Part shown: in pieces, positions 31,530 to 42,000 of the stretch | How the letters are laid out: every line of letters starts with the position of its first letter | How positions within the stretch are numbered: the stretch's first letter is position 1 | Assembly: GCA_001247695.2 (NCBI GenBank) | Contig: LGRX02028825.1 | Coordinates: forward strand, 1 to 64,000 | DNA length: 64,000 nt | Source: Cymbomonas tetramitiformis | Lineage: Eukaryota; Chlorophyta; Pyramimonadophyceae; Pyramimonadales; Pyramimonadaceae | Direction of reading: 5' to 3' | Translations under genes and position numbers: made by a program | Notes under the pieces: model-generated | Database searches by the model: none | Told to the model about the DNA's origin: nothing | The model's input: only the letters and a program-made list of their open reading frames with translations

Positions 31530-34500
31530 TTAGTTCTTCCCCTTCGGTCGCTGGGGTTCTGCCAACCTTTGGAACCCTAGAGCGTTGTGTGCCTCTTTGG
31601 ACGGCATAAACTGGGGTTTGAGGGTGAGGTTCTTCGGGTTGTCCCAGAATCGCGCGTCGTTGGGCTTGTCAGCGAGCGCTTCGCATATATATGGGTACAG
31701 CATGAGCATGAAGGTTCGCATGCGCCCTTGAAACCTGGCGGGGACTTTTGTTTTTGCTTCTCTGAGGCTGCACGCACGGGTGCCCCCCTTCGCCACATAA
31801 AACCCCTCCTCCACGAAAGGGAGCAGAGGCAGCAGCGTGGTCAGACTAAGCGGAATTTCCTCCTGGTCATTGACTGAGTAGATCTTCACGCTCTCCTCAC
31901 CCGTGTCCTGGTCAACGACCGTTCTGTGTCTGCCTTCGAGCGCACTCGGGAAGGGCTTCCGAACCGCGTTCGCAAGTTTGGAGATAACCCCGTGCTGGGT
32001 GTTAATCAGGTCCGCCAGCAGCGGTCCAGATCCTGTGAGCGAGACTTGGTGCTCACGTAGCACCGCAAGTTGCCGGGCTGTGCAGCACCTGTCGAGTTCC
32101 CCAGTTCTGACCGTACCGTCCACCTGTCCCTGTCTGCGGTTGTAATGATACCTGACCAGCCCCCTCGTGGTGGCACTAAGTTGAGAGGTCTGCTTGACAT
32201 GAAAGGCCTCACTTTCCCTGAACACCTCTCTCGGCCTTTCTCGAAGGTCTTCCCTGGTGGCGGTGGCCATCTGCAGGGCGCTCGCCACACTTTGTGCGTA
32301 CGTGGCCAGCAGTGGTGTGTGCCCAAGCCCGTAGGAGGTTTTCGGGAGTGCCGTGTAGCAATTAGCGGTGCCTCTTGGCAGTCCATTAAGGAGCTTGTAC
32401 GCCCCGCCGATAATCGCGTCTAGGTCCTCAATTTCCTTGGTAGAAAAAATCCCTAAGGGAAGGGCATATCTAAGCTGTCCTATAATTGCCGAGCGGAGGA
32501 CCTCCTCTTGCTGTCCGCTCGTCAGAGGGGAGTGGAGGAGCGCCTGTATCCTTTCCCTTGCCTGCAGAAAGGAGGCTTGCTTTTGGACCGTCCAGTCCCC
32601 CGAGAGGGCTACTTGTATCCCAAGGTACTTGTATGGGTCATCCGGGTGGAGGTATGGGAATCCATGCTTGCCTACCCTGGGGGTGCGCATGGTGACATCC
32701 TCGTATGTCTCCTCAGGGATCGGAGACCCTTTTTCGTCCGTTCCCGTAATTCCGCATTTGGTCTTGTTGATCCGAAGTCCACTCCAGTTGGAGTAGAGCT
32801 CCAGCTTCCTGACTTGCACTGCCAGTTGCGTTGCCGACTCCGCGATCAGGGCGAGATCGTCCACATATGCCGCCGAGGAGGTGCGAATTGGTTTGTCCGA
32901 ATCCGTGAGGCGGTGCAGATACCCCTTGTTGCCCGCCTTGAGCCAGCGTAGTAGGGGTTCCAAATAGAGAATAAAGAGCAGGGGGCTCAGCGAGTCTCCC
33001 TGCACTAGTCCCCTTTTGACCATGAGGGGCTCCGAGCTGTAGTGCTCTATCTTTGAGGCCATCCTAAAGGGTGACCTGTGTGCCTCCCCCCCGTAGAGGT
33101 CTGCCACCACTCTGACCGCGTCCTCCGGGATCCCCAGGTACTTCATGGTGTGCTGGAGTCTGTCATGCTCTACCGACCCGTAGGCGTTCTCGAAGTCCAC
33201 GTAGAGAACATGCAGTTGGCTGTGGGACAGTTTGCTGTCCTCGATAACGTGCTGTAGTCGAAGGAGCTGGTTGATCGTGCTTCTGTGTTTCCTAGAACCC
33301 ATCTGCTCTTGGCTGTGGATACTGTTTACCTCGCAGAACGTGGATAGAACATCCGTGACCATTGCCGTATAGAGCTTGAGAATTGTGCGGAGAAGCCCTA
33401 TGGGCCTGTAGTTGGAGAACGCAGAGGTGTCCCCTTTCTTATGTAGGTAGACAAAGGTGCCCAACTTCCAAGTGCCTGGGGTTATCCCCGCTTTCCACAT
33501 CGCCCTCATGAGCGAGAAGAGAAATTCGTGGAACTCCTCCGGCATAGCCTTGAGGATTTCATTTGGTACCGCATCCGGGCCGGCTGCCTTCCCGTTGGGG
33601 AGCCGTTTGACAATTTGTCTGTAGAGTTCAATAGTGAGCCTGCTCCCAAGCTCCGTCTTCCTCGGTCTTTGCCCCGGTTTCATGCTATCCGGGGCTTCCG
33701 CCGCCAGCCATGGCATCTCTTCGTCCAGTTGGTCCGTCCTGGGGTGTTCGAAGCAATATGGGTCCGAGTGGGCCATGTGCCCCGAAAAGGCCTCCGCGGT
33801 GGCCACCGCCCCGACTGCCATTTTGTTGTTTCTGTCCCATATCCCCAAGGTTCTGCCCTTCGGGAGTGCGTCGCGGTCTCTGAAGACGAACCTGTGGGCT
33901 GACTTTTTCATGCGATAGTAGTTACTACGGAATTTCTGGACAAATGTCTCCCAGGTTTCGGCTTTGTGGTCTTTGATAACGGACTTGGCTTCCTGCCTGA
34001 ACCTGCGCATCTCAGACTCCGCCCACCAGTGGGGGTCTTCCGGCTCCGCACACGTGTCAGGTCTGCCCTTCGCCGTGTCCCGTGGCTCCGCCATGGCTTC
34101 CTCTAGCAGTGCCGCGCTGGGGGTTTCCCCTGTTGCCCTCTCTATCGCAAGCATCTCCTGTAGGACCGCCGCTGCCTTCAGCGCTTTATCACGCTTCCTG
34201 AATTTAGCTTTTGGTAACCTGACCCCTGTGTTGGGGTCCCTGGTGACCTTGGGCTTGCACCTGACGGTTTCAAGGGGGATCTCCACGGCCCGCATGGCTT
34301 GCTGAAGGACCCCATCAACTGCCTTCCCGGCCTCATCAATTCTTTCCCTGGCGTCCGGGCTTCCCCTTTCCGCCGCGTCGACCGCGTTTTCGATCACTGT
34401 CTTGAATTCATTTTCCCTGAGACTCGGTTGGAGCGCCGAATCTATTGCCGCCTTCATTGAGCGTTGCAAGGCTTTGGAGATCGGGAATTGATATTTCGTG

Positions 34501-37298
34501 ATCGGGTCGGGTTTCGCCTGTTCTTCCACTATCGGTGTGGTCGTGTGAAGCTTCCACAGCGGCACCGCCGCCACTGCCGCTTGGTGGTCGCTGCAGTGCC
34601 TGTGTGCCCTGGTGTCGATCGGGTGCTGTTCGTCAGCGATCCTCTGAAGCTCTTCTGACGCTAACCACCCATCGATTTTGTGGTCCCCAAACGTGGGTCC
34701 TTGCGGGCAGCTGATCTCTGTAAGGCCCGCCCGGTCAGACATCCCTCTCCATGCACGGTGTTCTATCCCGTCTTGCTCTCTGGGGATCTCCGCGACGTTG
34801 AAGTCTCCCCCCACCACCATGTGCTCCCCCTTCCTGGAAGCCGCTGCGGCCTCTCGGGCTATGTAGTCACGGATACACGTCCTGACCACCGCTTCTTCCG
34901 GGTGGGGAGGGTTGTAGACACCGAGCACGTGCACCTTCACGCCGCTTGGCAGCGTAATAACTACATGCTGTAAATACCCTTTCGCGCATCTGGGGACTTC
35001 ACGGTTAGCGCGCACGTCCGTCCTGTCGTAGGGGCGTCTGAGGGCTAGGACCACCCCCCCTCTGTACGAAGTACCATCCGCCCCCCTCCTCTGGGTTCCA
35101 TGGCACGGCGCTGAGTGCCAGGCGCTGTAACCCAGCCCTTGGAGTTTTTTTGGTCCCGTGGGGCCCGCCGCCTTTGTTTCTGTGAGAACCAGCACGTCCG
35201 GCTGGTGTTCCTCGCAACTCCTGGCGAGGTCATAGTACGCGTGGTCGCTTCCTCTGATATTCCAGGTCATCAGGGACAGTCTACCTTCCTCCCCCACATC
35301 TGGTGGGGGCGTTTGATTCTCTTTATCGCTGTGGTGATTTGGTTCATTTTTAGATTCTCGTGCACTATTGCCCCAGCAGCCAAGTACGGTCTTTGCGCCT
35401 GCCCTATGCTGTCTCTTCTGCTGAGCTGGCGCCTGTCCGCTTCCCGTCACTTGTTGTAGTGGCCTGAGCACTGCCCTTTTGCCGGGTACTCTACTACTCC
35501 CGCTCCGGGTGCCGGCCTGGCATTCCGCGTGTTCCTCCTGCTTGGTGGCGATTTGCATGACGATTCTGTGTTGTTTTGCCACCCTATTGTTTGTCGTTTT
35601 CCCAGTGCCCCCAGCGGCTCTGTGCGCCGCCCTTGGCCAGGTTGACTTCTCTGGGGATTTCGTCCAGTCGCACCATGCTGCCGCCATCACCGCGACCCAG
35701 ACCCCACACTGAAAGTCATCGTACTGAGTACGGAGTTTGGTGCACGTGATTTCGGTAGGGACCCCCTGCCTTGTCCTTCTCTCTGCCCACTTTCGGGTGG
35801 CGTCCAGCAGCTCAGCATGCCCCCTCGCTCCTTCCCGTGGGTTGGGTCCGTAGGAGTCAAAGAGGTGCACGTGGGTGCCCCCCCCTTCCCCGGCCTGTTG
35901 GTCAAAGAAGAGGGCCCTCCAGTGCTCTCCGTCACACAGCGGCTGGTACGCGAACCTCCCGTTCGCGAGCAGGCCATCGATCCCATCCCTGGCCAGAAGT
36001 TTGGAGAGGAATTTGTGCTGGTTCATCTCCTCCGGCGGAGCCGGGTCAATTGTGTGAAGGTACCGGCTGAGTTGCACATCTGATATACGTCCCTCCACCG
36101 TGTAGAGGCCCCCCTCCTCTTGGGGGTTCGCGCCCCGTGTCTGGTTCCTTGGGGGTGGCCGCTTTTCACCCCCCCCACCGCTAAGGGGGGGGGTGGAGGG
36201 TTGATCTGTAGCTTCCCCTCCTCTGCGAGACTTCCTGTTTTTGTCCCTATCTTCGAGCTCTTTCCTGACTTTCCGCAGCATGCCGACCGGAACAAAAACA
36301 CAGTTGCTGTTCCTCCCCGCAAAATTCCTGCGGAGGGAGGTCCTCCCTGCAGTGCTATTGACATAGAAGAGGCTTCCCCCGTCCATCGCCTCTCTCCAAT
36401 ACCATTTCCCCCTCTTGTGCATCCAGGGTGTGTTCTTCCTTTGATTCCTCCAAACCCAGACTTCTGGGCCTTGTTGTGAGTACACAGTCCCCCCTGGGGC
36501 AGAGTCTTTTAGTTGCGTTCGTGTTATTAAGATTCTGATCCCGCGGTGGGTGATAACCAAGATTCCCATCGTTACGAGGCATGCGGAAATAAGTAATGTG
36601 TGCTGCCGGTCCATCACGAGTTTAAAGCGTCCCGGGAGCGCGAGACTCGGTGACAAGAAGTGCAGCATTATGCCAAATTTTTCGAACTCTCCTTCCCTTG
36701 GGTGGTCCCCCTCTGTTATCAGATCGGGGGTGTGATTACAAGAGGCTGTTAATACAAATAAGCAATAGGTTTCATTGTTCTGCAGGTATTTATCATATGT
36801 CCTATTGCCACTGCTTCTCCCTGGCCAGCGCGTGCCGGGAGGAGTCATCTTGTGCCCCCTCCAGGCTGTGCCTCCACTAGGTGTGCTCTCCTGCCTGCAT
36901 TCTGCATCTCCGTCTACCCTCGTCCGGTGCCTGGTCTCGGCCCATCGTCTCGCATCAAATTCTGTGTGCCTGTGGAGGGGTTGCATTATACTGGTCAGAT
37001 CACCATCTTGGCAAGATGGCCAGGCATTCAGAACTGGCAAGGGAGCACTGACCTGAGCCCTGAGCTCGTCGAGGCGCTTTAGTGCCGCCCTGCCGTCAGG
37101 GTTGTCGAACTCCTGTGGAATTGCGGGGCCTGTCTCGGGCCTCCCATACTGCCGAGGGTCCTTGCCCAGGGCCTCTGCCAGGGGCCTCGGCTGGGCAGTG
37201 GGCTGGGCGGTCGGCTGTTGCTGGAGCTGTGTGCCCCACTGTGGGTACAGCCCCTGCGCCGGGTGCGAATATTGGGCCTGTGGCGGCCCCAATGGCAC
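31530..37298 (-). CDS. LINE polyprotein, central ORF: ULP1-like protease, APE endonuclease, reverse transcriptase
   Basis: The frame runs 1922 residues from a GTG at 37298, but the same frame is open and Gln/Pro-rich back to about 37376, where it meets the RRM-like ORF at a G7 run, so the GTG is probably not a start. Domains by residue: Gln/Pro-rich head; a hydrophobic membrane-like segment at 233-258; ULP1/C48-like protease about 400-545 with H459 (DGEHW), D481 (FDSYG), Q525 and C531 (FQCGVW); APE/EEP endonuclease about 672-915 with N680 (MTWNIRG), E707 (LTETK), Y795, D832/N834 (GGDFNV) and D904/H905 (SDH); RT about 1215-1520 with motif A YVDFENAYGS (D1368), motif B RGLVQGDSLSPLLF, and motif C AYVDDLALI (D1480/D1481); then a helical thumb and connection region to the stop at 31530. 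All catalytic residues of the three enzymes are present. It supplies target cleavage and cDNA synthesis. Confidence 0.9.
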   Translation of the reverse strand: MPLGPPQAQYSHPAQGLYPQWGTQLQQQPTAQPTAQPRPLAEALGKDPRQYGRPETGPAIPQEFDNPDGRAALKRLDELRAQVSAPLPVLNAWPSCQDGDLTSIMQPLHRHTEFDARRWAETRHRTRVDGDAECRQESTPSGGTAWRGHKMTPPGTRWPGRSSGNRTYDKYLQNNETYCLFVLTASCNHTPDLITEGDHPREGEFEKFGIMLHFLSPSLALPGRFKLVMDRQHTLLISACLVTMGILVITHRGIRILITRTQLKDSAPGGTVYSQQGPEVWVWRNQRKNTPWMHKRGKWYWREAMDGGSLFYVNSTAGRTSLRRNFAGRNSNCVFVPVGMLRKVRKELEDRDKNRKSRRGGEATDQPSTPPLSGGGGEKRPPPRNQTRGANPQEEGGLYTVEGRISDVQLSRYLHTIDPAPPEEMNQHKFLSKLLARDGIDGLLANGRFAYQPLCDGEHWRALFFDQQAGEGGGTHVHLFDSYGPNPREGARGHAELLDATRKWAERRTRQGVPTEITCTKLRTQYDDFQCGVWVAVMAAAWCDWTKSPEKSTWPRAAHRAAGGTGKTTNNRVAKQHRIVMQIATKQEEHAECQAGTRSGSSRVPGKRAVLRPLQQVTGSGQAPAQQKRQHRAGAKTVLGCWGNSARESKNEPNHHSDKENQTPPPDVGEEGRLSLMTWNIRGSDHAYYDLARSCEEHQPDVLVLTETKAAGPTGPKKLQGLGYSAWHSAPCHGTQRRGADGTSYRGGVVLALRRPYDRTDVRANREVPRCAKGYLQHVVITLPSGVKVHVLGVYNPPHPEEAVVRTCIRDYIAREAAAASRKGEHMVVGGDFNVAEIPREQDGIEHRAWRGMSDRAGLTEISCPQGPTFGDHKIDGWLASEELQRIADEQHPIDTRAHRHCSDHQAAVAAVPLWKLHTTTPIVEEQAKPDPITKYQFPISKALQRSMKAAIDSALQPSLRENEFKTVIENAVDAAERGSPDARERIDEAGKAVDGVLQQAMRAVEIPLETVRCKPKVTRDPNTGVRLPKAKFRKRDKALKAAAVLQEMLAIERATGETPSAALLEEAMAEPRDTAKGRPDTCAEPEDPHWWAESEMRRFRQEAKSVIKDHKAETWETFVQKFRSNYYRMKKSAHRFVFRDRDALPKGRTLGIWDRNNKMAVGAVATAEAFSGHMAHSDPYCFEHPRTDQLDEEMPWLAAEAPDSMKPGQRPRKTELGSRLTIELYRQIVKRLPNGKAAGPDAVPNEILKAMPEEFHEFLFSLMRAMWKAGITPGTWKLGTFVYLHKKGDTSAFSNYRPIGLLRTILKLYTAMVTDVLSTFCEVNSIHSQEQMGSRKHRSTINQLLRLQHVIEDSKLSHSQLHVLYVDFENAYGSVEHDRLQHTMKYLGIPEDAVRVVADLYGGEAHRSPFRMASKIEHYSSEPLMVKRGLVQGDSLSPLLFILYLEPLLRWLKAGNKGYLHRLTDSDKPIRTSSAAYVDDLALIAESATQLAVQVRKLELYSNWSGLRINKTKCGITGTDEKGSPIPEETYEDVTMRTPRVGKHGFPYLHPDDPYKYLGIQVALSGDWTVQKQASFLQARERIQALLHSPLTSGQQEEVLRSAIIGQLRYALPLGIFSTKEIEDLDAIIGGAYKLLNGLPRGTANCYTALPKTSYGLGHTPLLATYAQSVASALQMATATREDLRERPREVFRESEAFHVKQTSQLSATTRGLVRYHYNRRQGQVDGTVRTGELDRCCTARQLAVLREHQVSLTGSGPLLADLINTQHGVISKLANAVRKPFPSALEGRHRTVVDQDTGEESVKIYSVNDQEEIPLSLTTLLPLLPFVEEGFYVAKGGTRACSLREAKTKVPARFQGRMRTFMLMLYPYICEALADKPNDARFWDNPKNLTLKPQFMPSKEAHNALGFQRLAEPQRPKGKN

Positions 37299-39081
37299 CT
37301 GGTGCGGCAGCTGCAGCGGGGCTGCCGGAGGGGGCTGCAGCTGCTGGGGCTGTTGCTGTTGGCCCAGGTAGCTCTGCCCCCCCTTGAGGCATCAGCTGGA
37401 CCCCGTGCTGCAGCAGCCCCGTGACCTGCCCAGACAGCTGGGTGATCGCTGACATCTGCCTGTCCGAGGCTTGCACCTGCTGGCTTACCACCTCGGTGAG
37501 AGCCTTCACGGAGTCGGCCAGCGACGCCAGTTCGCCGCCCGCCCGAGGAGCCTGCGCTGCTGGCGGCTCCGGTGGTAGCTGCCTGCCGTACCCCTGGTCC
37601 TGCGCAAACAGCTGGGTCGGCTGTACCTGACCGTAGTATGAGCCTTTGGCTCCTTTGCCCTGCCCCTTTCCCGCGTATCTGGGCCTCTGTCTCGGGGGCT
37701 GCTGTGGGCTTCGTTGGGTCATCCACCTGGACCTCGGGCTGCAGGCGATGTGAAACTTTACGTTCCCGATGTGGAAGAACATACGGTTCGTGGTGCGATG
37801 CGAGACTGCCTCGTATGTGGCAGCCTCCACCGTTACCCAGTACCTGCAGGCCTCCCTGCTGTCCCTGTCCGGGAGCGGTTGGGCGAGAGTGATGAGTTCC
37901 CCCACCCCCCTTTCTGATGGGGGGGAGGGAACCGGAAATACCTCGATGCCTGTCTGCGACCGCAGCTCCCGCTTCGCTGCAGAGAGGACCTGTTCCACCC
38001 TGTCTGCAGAGTGCCAGTGTCTGCCTTCCGGTGGCCTGGCAACCACCTCCAGTTCCCACTCCTGGAACTTTGTGATATCTGCGGTGGAGGAGTATTTGTG
38101 CACTGTGACTGGGTGCCCATAGAACTCATATGGGAGACCCAGCCGCAGTGCCCTGTCAGCCTCGTCCACTCGCGAGAACACCACAATGGCGACGTCCAGT
38201 GCTGTCGCCCTGGCCTCCTCCCAGTGTGGCCTTCCCTTACCGATGTAAACAATGTTTCGGGCTCCCCCCTCGAGCACCACTCCCGCCGAGATGCTGTTGG
38301 CCACTTCAGCCACACCCTGCCCAACCAGCCCGACGGACTGCAGGATGACCGTGCGGTCGGCTGGGAGCGAGTCCCTGTCCTGCTTCATCGGGCACCTGTG
38401 CACGTCCCTGGCGACACTGGCTTTGGGGGTGCCCACTGCCCCGTGCTTCCAGCGGTCGGCATAGCCCCACGGAGGTGGCTCCAGTGGCACCGCCGGGGCA
38501 CACCGTTCGTCTACCAGGGCAATGGCTGCGTGAAGCGGGTCAATGAATGTCGCCCTCAGGGTGCCCTGCCAAGGGGACGTGACGCTGATATCCCCCTTGG
38601 CGGGGCAGCGGCCTGTGTTCCACAGTCTTTCCTGGAGTTCCGCCAGGAGCAGCTGTTGGAACCTGCGAGTGTCCCCGTCTCCCGTGTGCGCCAGACAGGT
38701 GTAGTCAATGGCTGGGGGCACTGTCATGTTCCACACGGAGTCGTACTGCCCCCCTGGAGCGCCTCCTGTGCCGAAGATGGTGTGCAGTGGTTCCCCTGCC
38801 GGGTGTTCAAAGAGGTCTTGTGCGGTCAGGGCCCCCGCTGCGGGAGTTTGCCCAGGGTGCACCTGTCCCTGTAGCTTCTCCCCCGCTTCCGCGAGATGGG
38901 CCCAGAGAAGCCCTGCTTTGAGTAGCACAGGTGCCTGTGAAATATATTCCACCACCTCTGTCGTCAATGGGAACAACCCCGTGGGCACGGGCGCCGTCTG
39001 GGGAAGTTCCTGTGGTGGCGCTGCTTCATGTCCCGCCGCCTGCCTTGGGTCCCGCTCAGCGAGTCCCGGTTCAACTTCCAT
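37096..39081 (-). CDS. LINE ORF1-like protein with RRM-like domain
   Basis: The 661-residue frame starts at ATG 39081. Residues about 243-331 look like an RRM: a beta1-like TVILQSVGL, a helix, and an RNP1-like strand DVAIVVFSRVDEADRALRL, then PVTVHKYSS. RRM-bearing ORF1 proteins coat LINE RNA in several clades. Downstream are an Arg/Gly basic patch (about 455-480), a coiled-coil-like stretch (SLADSVKALTEVVSQQVQ) and an Ala/Pro-rich tail. From about residue 566 the tail is probably the wrong frame: at the 7-G run (37377-37383) the neighbouring frame continues as Gln/Pro-rich sequence into the protease-APE-RT ORF. Removing one base of the run would fuse the two ORFs. No CCHC knuckle is present in this ORF. 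Confidence 0.7.
   Translation of the reverse strand: MEVEPGLAERDPRQAAGHEAAPPQELPQTAPVPTGLFPLTTEVVEYISQAPVLLKAGLLWAHLAEAGEKLQGQVHPGQTPAAGALTAQDLFEHPAGEPLHTIFGTGGAPGGQYDSVWNMTVPPAIDYTCLAHTGDGDTRRFQQLLLAELQERLWNTGRCPAKGDISVTSPWQGTLRATFIDPLHAAIALVDERCAPAVPLEPPPWGYADRWKHGAVGTPKASVARDVHRCPMKQDRDSLPADRTVILQSVGLVGQGVAEVANSISAGVVLEGGARNIVYIGKGRPHWEEARATALDVAIVVFSRVDEADRALRLGLPYEFYGHPVTVHKYSSTADITKFQEWELEVVARPPEGRHWHSADRVEQVLSAAKRELRSQTGIEVFPVPSPPSERGVGELITLAQPLPDRDSREACRYWVTVEAATYEAVSHRTTNRMFFHIGNVKFHIACSPRSRWMTQRSPQQPPRQRPRYAGKGQGKGAKGSYYGQVQPTQLFAQDQGYGRQLPPEPPAAQAPRAGGELASLADSVKALTEVVSQQVQASDRQMSAITQLSGQVTGLLQHGVQLMPQGGAELPGPTATAPAAAAPSGSPAAAAAPGAIGAATGPIFAPGAGAVPTVGHTAPATADRPAHCPAEAPGRGPGQGPSAVWEARDRPRNSTGVRQP
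37377..37383 (-). other. Frameshift site at a 7-G run between ORF1 and the protease-APE-RT ORF
   Basis: On the - strand the sequence is CAA GGG GGG GCA in the ORF1 frame. With one G fewer it would read CAA GGG GGG CAG and enter the downstream ORF directly, whose upstream extension is coherent Gln/Pro-rich protein. This is either a homopolymer length error or mutation, or a programmed +1 shift. Confidence 0.6.
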
Positions 39082-42000
39082 TTCCTGCGGATCGTGGTGG
39101 TAGTGTGCTTCCCCCCCCCGTCCTCAGGTGTCTGGCCCGCGTTTCCTCCCCTTGATGTTCCCTTCCAGGGGAGAGGCTCATATCCCCTAGGAAAGGTGCG
39201 GAACCTCAACAGGGATGTGTCGTTGGTCCGAGTTCTTCTCGTGAGGAGCTCCCTGTCCGGGACTCTCGGGACCACTTCCTTCCCTGTAAACAGCTCGTCA
39301 ATAATGACCTGTCGTCCTGAAATGCACGGCACCCTAGCAGTTGGGATGCTCCGGGTGGGGTGTAGTCCGCTGTCGCGGAAGTTCACCTGACTCTCCCCCG
39401 TCCTCTGTAGCTTGGGCCCTGGTTCTTCGGTCTCTTGCTCGCTGACTGCCGAAATTTCTCCAGTTGCAGACGCCATTATATTATCGCCGAAAGTTTGCCG
39501 CGCCAGGGAGTGAGGATGTTTTCGAATTTGAAGTGCCCAGTTTGTAGGGCTCGCAGCCCGTGCGTAGTGCGCGGAAGAGTGTCGTCCCTTTTCGCGTCGG
39601 TTCACGTGGCAACCGTCACCTTCGCTGTCACTCTTCTGATCATGAGGAGAGCGTAGTGAGTTCTTGCATCGGATCGAAGGGTCAGATTTTGTTCCGCCAT
39701 CTGCGCTGGTAAGATCCACGGTGCCCCTTTGTTCTACATGCGCCGTTCGCCGTTGCGGTTCACTGGGCCCGTGATAGGGGTGTCGGAGAGTCCGAATCTT
39801 TTTCTCCAGACCCCTTGAATCCTTGGGCCTTTGGGTTAGCATTGGTGCCCTTCCCTCAGGTGTCGCGGGGCGAGGTTCGTGCGCGGCACAGGCGGGCCCC
39901 ATTCCCCCGTGCCGGACTCCTATGTGAGCGCTCGGGGTCTTAACCCCTTCAGTTTCCGTCCCCTGGGCGTGGGCGCGCTCTGCGGTACCGTCGTTTGCGC
40001 TGGTCCTTCGGGTTTCTCCCCTCGGCCGTCTCATTAGTGGGGGTATTTTCTCGTAGCACAGTGTCTTCCTCCTGGGCTCACGGAGGAGTTCCGCGAGTCT
40101 CGGAGTTTTTTCCTGTGGCTCCACTAATCCCAGCGGTGTCCTCGTGATCCCCCTGCCCTGGGGGACAACGTAACTTGCCCCTGTTTTTGTGGGTGTCTGT
40201 TGTTCCTGGCCCGCACTCGCGAACGACTTGCCCTCCGGGGCTTCACTGTTCGTCCGGGACCGCTTGTCCCCCGTGGCTTCGCTTGTTAAGTTTTGCGATC
40301 GCCGCGGGGTATCCCCCACTCTTGGTTTGGTGCGCAGGATATTCGTGCGCAGGTCTTGCAAGTCCCTTGGGCACCCCTCTCGGGCAGCATGCTCTCGCGG
40401 ACAACATGGCTTCCTCTCGGGTGCCAGTCGAATTCGCCTGCTGCCTGTCCGGTCGGGTGTGTATTCCCTTAAGCTCACGTAGCTCTCCCGGGGGGATTCA
40501 TTATCTCCCGGATACTGCACGGGGCATCCTTCCCCGGCTTCATGCGGGTCGAACTGCCCCTTCTCAGCTCCGGGCCATCCCGTGCTCGCGACATGTCGTT
40601 TTTGGGCCTGCCCACCTGTCCATGACCGTACGGTGGGCTTGGAGGTCATCACTTCGGTCGACCCCCCGTTGGAACATTGGGCTGAATACGGGTTTGTCCT
40701 GTCCCTTTTGGCGGTCCAATACGAGAGTTCGTCCCCCATTGGGACTCCTGGTTCCCTGGACCTCTGGCTGTCTGCCTTAGTAGCGTTGTTATAATCGCAC
40801 CCAGTATGCTTGCGCATGCACGATTCTCTGACTCTCGAGGGGGGCGTGTATCTTGGTTGCCGTATCGCCTGCCTTTCGTGAGGATCGGTTGTACCGTCGG
40901 TGTTGTCCGTTACTCGGAATATTTCTCTCTTCTGGTTGATACATAAGGAAGGCGTGTATCTATTATCTCGATAAGGATCCCCTCCTTGCTGGTGGGCTTT
41001 GTGAGTGTGATTAATAGTGCTGCCCCTCCTCACGGGGGGAGGGGAGTTATCGCGATAATCGGTAGCGTGGCTGGCATTAGCCCTCCCCTCCCCGGGGGGA
41101 CAATACCCGTTCAAAGCATTCCTCGCCCATGAAGGGGCTCTGCTGTCGGGGGTTGCGGGATTGCGGGGGTGCGTTCCCCTGTCTACGGTAGGTATTCTGG
41201 ATTTGGCGCTGGCAGGCCATGTCCTAACTGCAGGCCTGGGTCCTTTTTCATTGAACCACGGGGGACTGGCCTCCGCTCCCCGTGACCCGGGGACCCCAAC
41301 TCTAGCCCACTTCCAACGGGCCCCCCTTGGGGTCGGTCCCCTATCAAGCATGTGGCCCCTCCAGACGGGGGGGGAGTTGTTGTCAACAGCTTCTGCTGTA
41401 GCGAACAGCGGGCCTCTAGTCCCCAAAGTGTCAGCCTTATTGATGTTTTTGTTTGCCCACGGTGGGTCCCTTTCAGGTGCACGTCGGAGTGCCGGCTCGG
41501 TGAAAGACGTGATGTTTGCTGCTGCCTGCAGACCGGGTCCTTTGCCGTTTCTCCGCAGGGAGCTGGCAACTGCTCTCCGTGGGCCGGAGAAACAAGTTCC
41601 AGCCCCCCTTCCGCGGGCCCTCTCTGGGGTCGGTCTTACTCCCGGTCTGTAGGTGAGTCTGAAGGGTCGCGGTGCCTGGAGGTTCTCTCCCTCGATGGGC
41701 TGCCGGGCAGTGTCAAGCGCCCGCTCGGGGTCTGCTACTATCTTTCCTCCCAACCGGGAGTTCTCGCCTGGTGAGGTGCCGTGACCGCGTGTCGATGCGG
41801 TGGGGCTCGAGTGGGAAGGAGGGACGATGACGGTTGGCACTGCCTGCGGACTGGGTCCCTCGCCGTTTCTCCGCAGGGAGCTGGTGACCGCTCCCCGTGT
41901 CCCGGGGATGCACGTCCCAGCCCCCCTTCCGCGGGCCCTCTTAGGGGTCGGTCTTACTCCCAGTCCGTAGGCGTGCTCCGTCCTATTGTCTGATGCGGGT

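Noticed and set aside
26185..36735. Numerous + strand open frames opposite the LINE ORFs
   Set aside because: They are antisense shadows of GC-rich coding sequence; the - strand frames carry the conserved domains.
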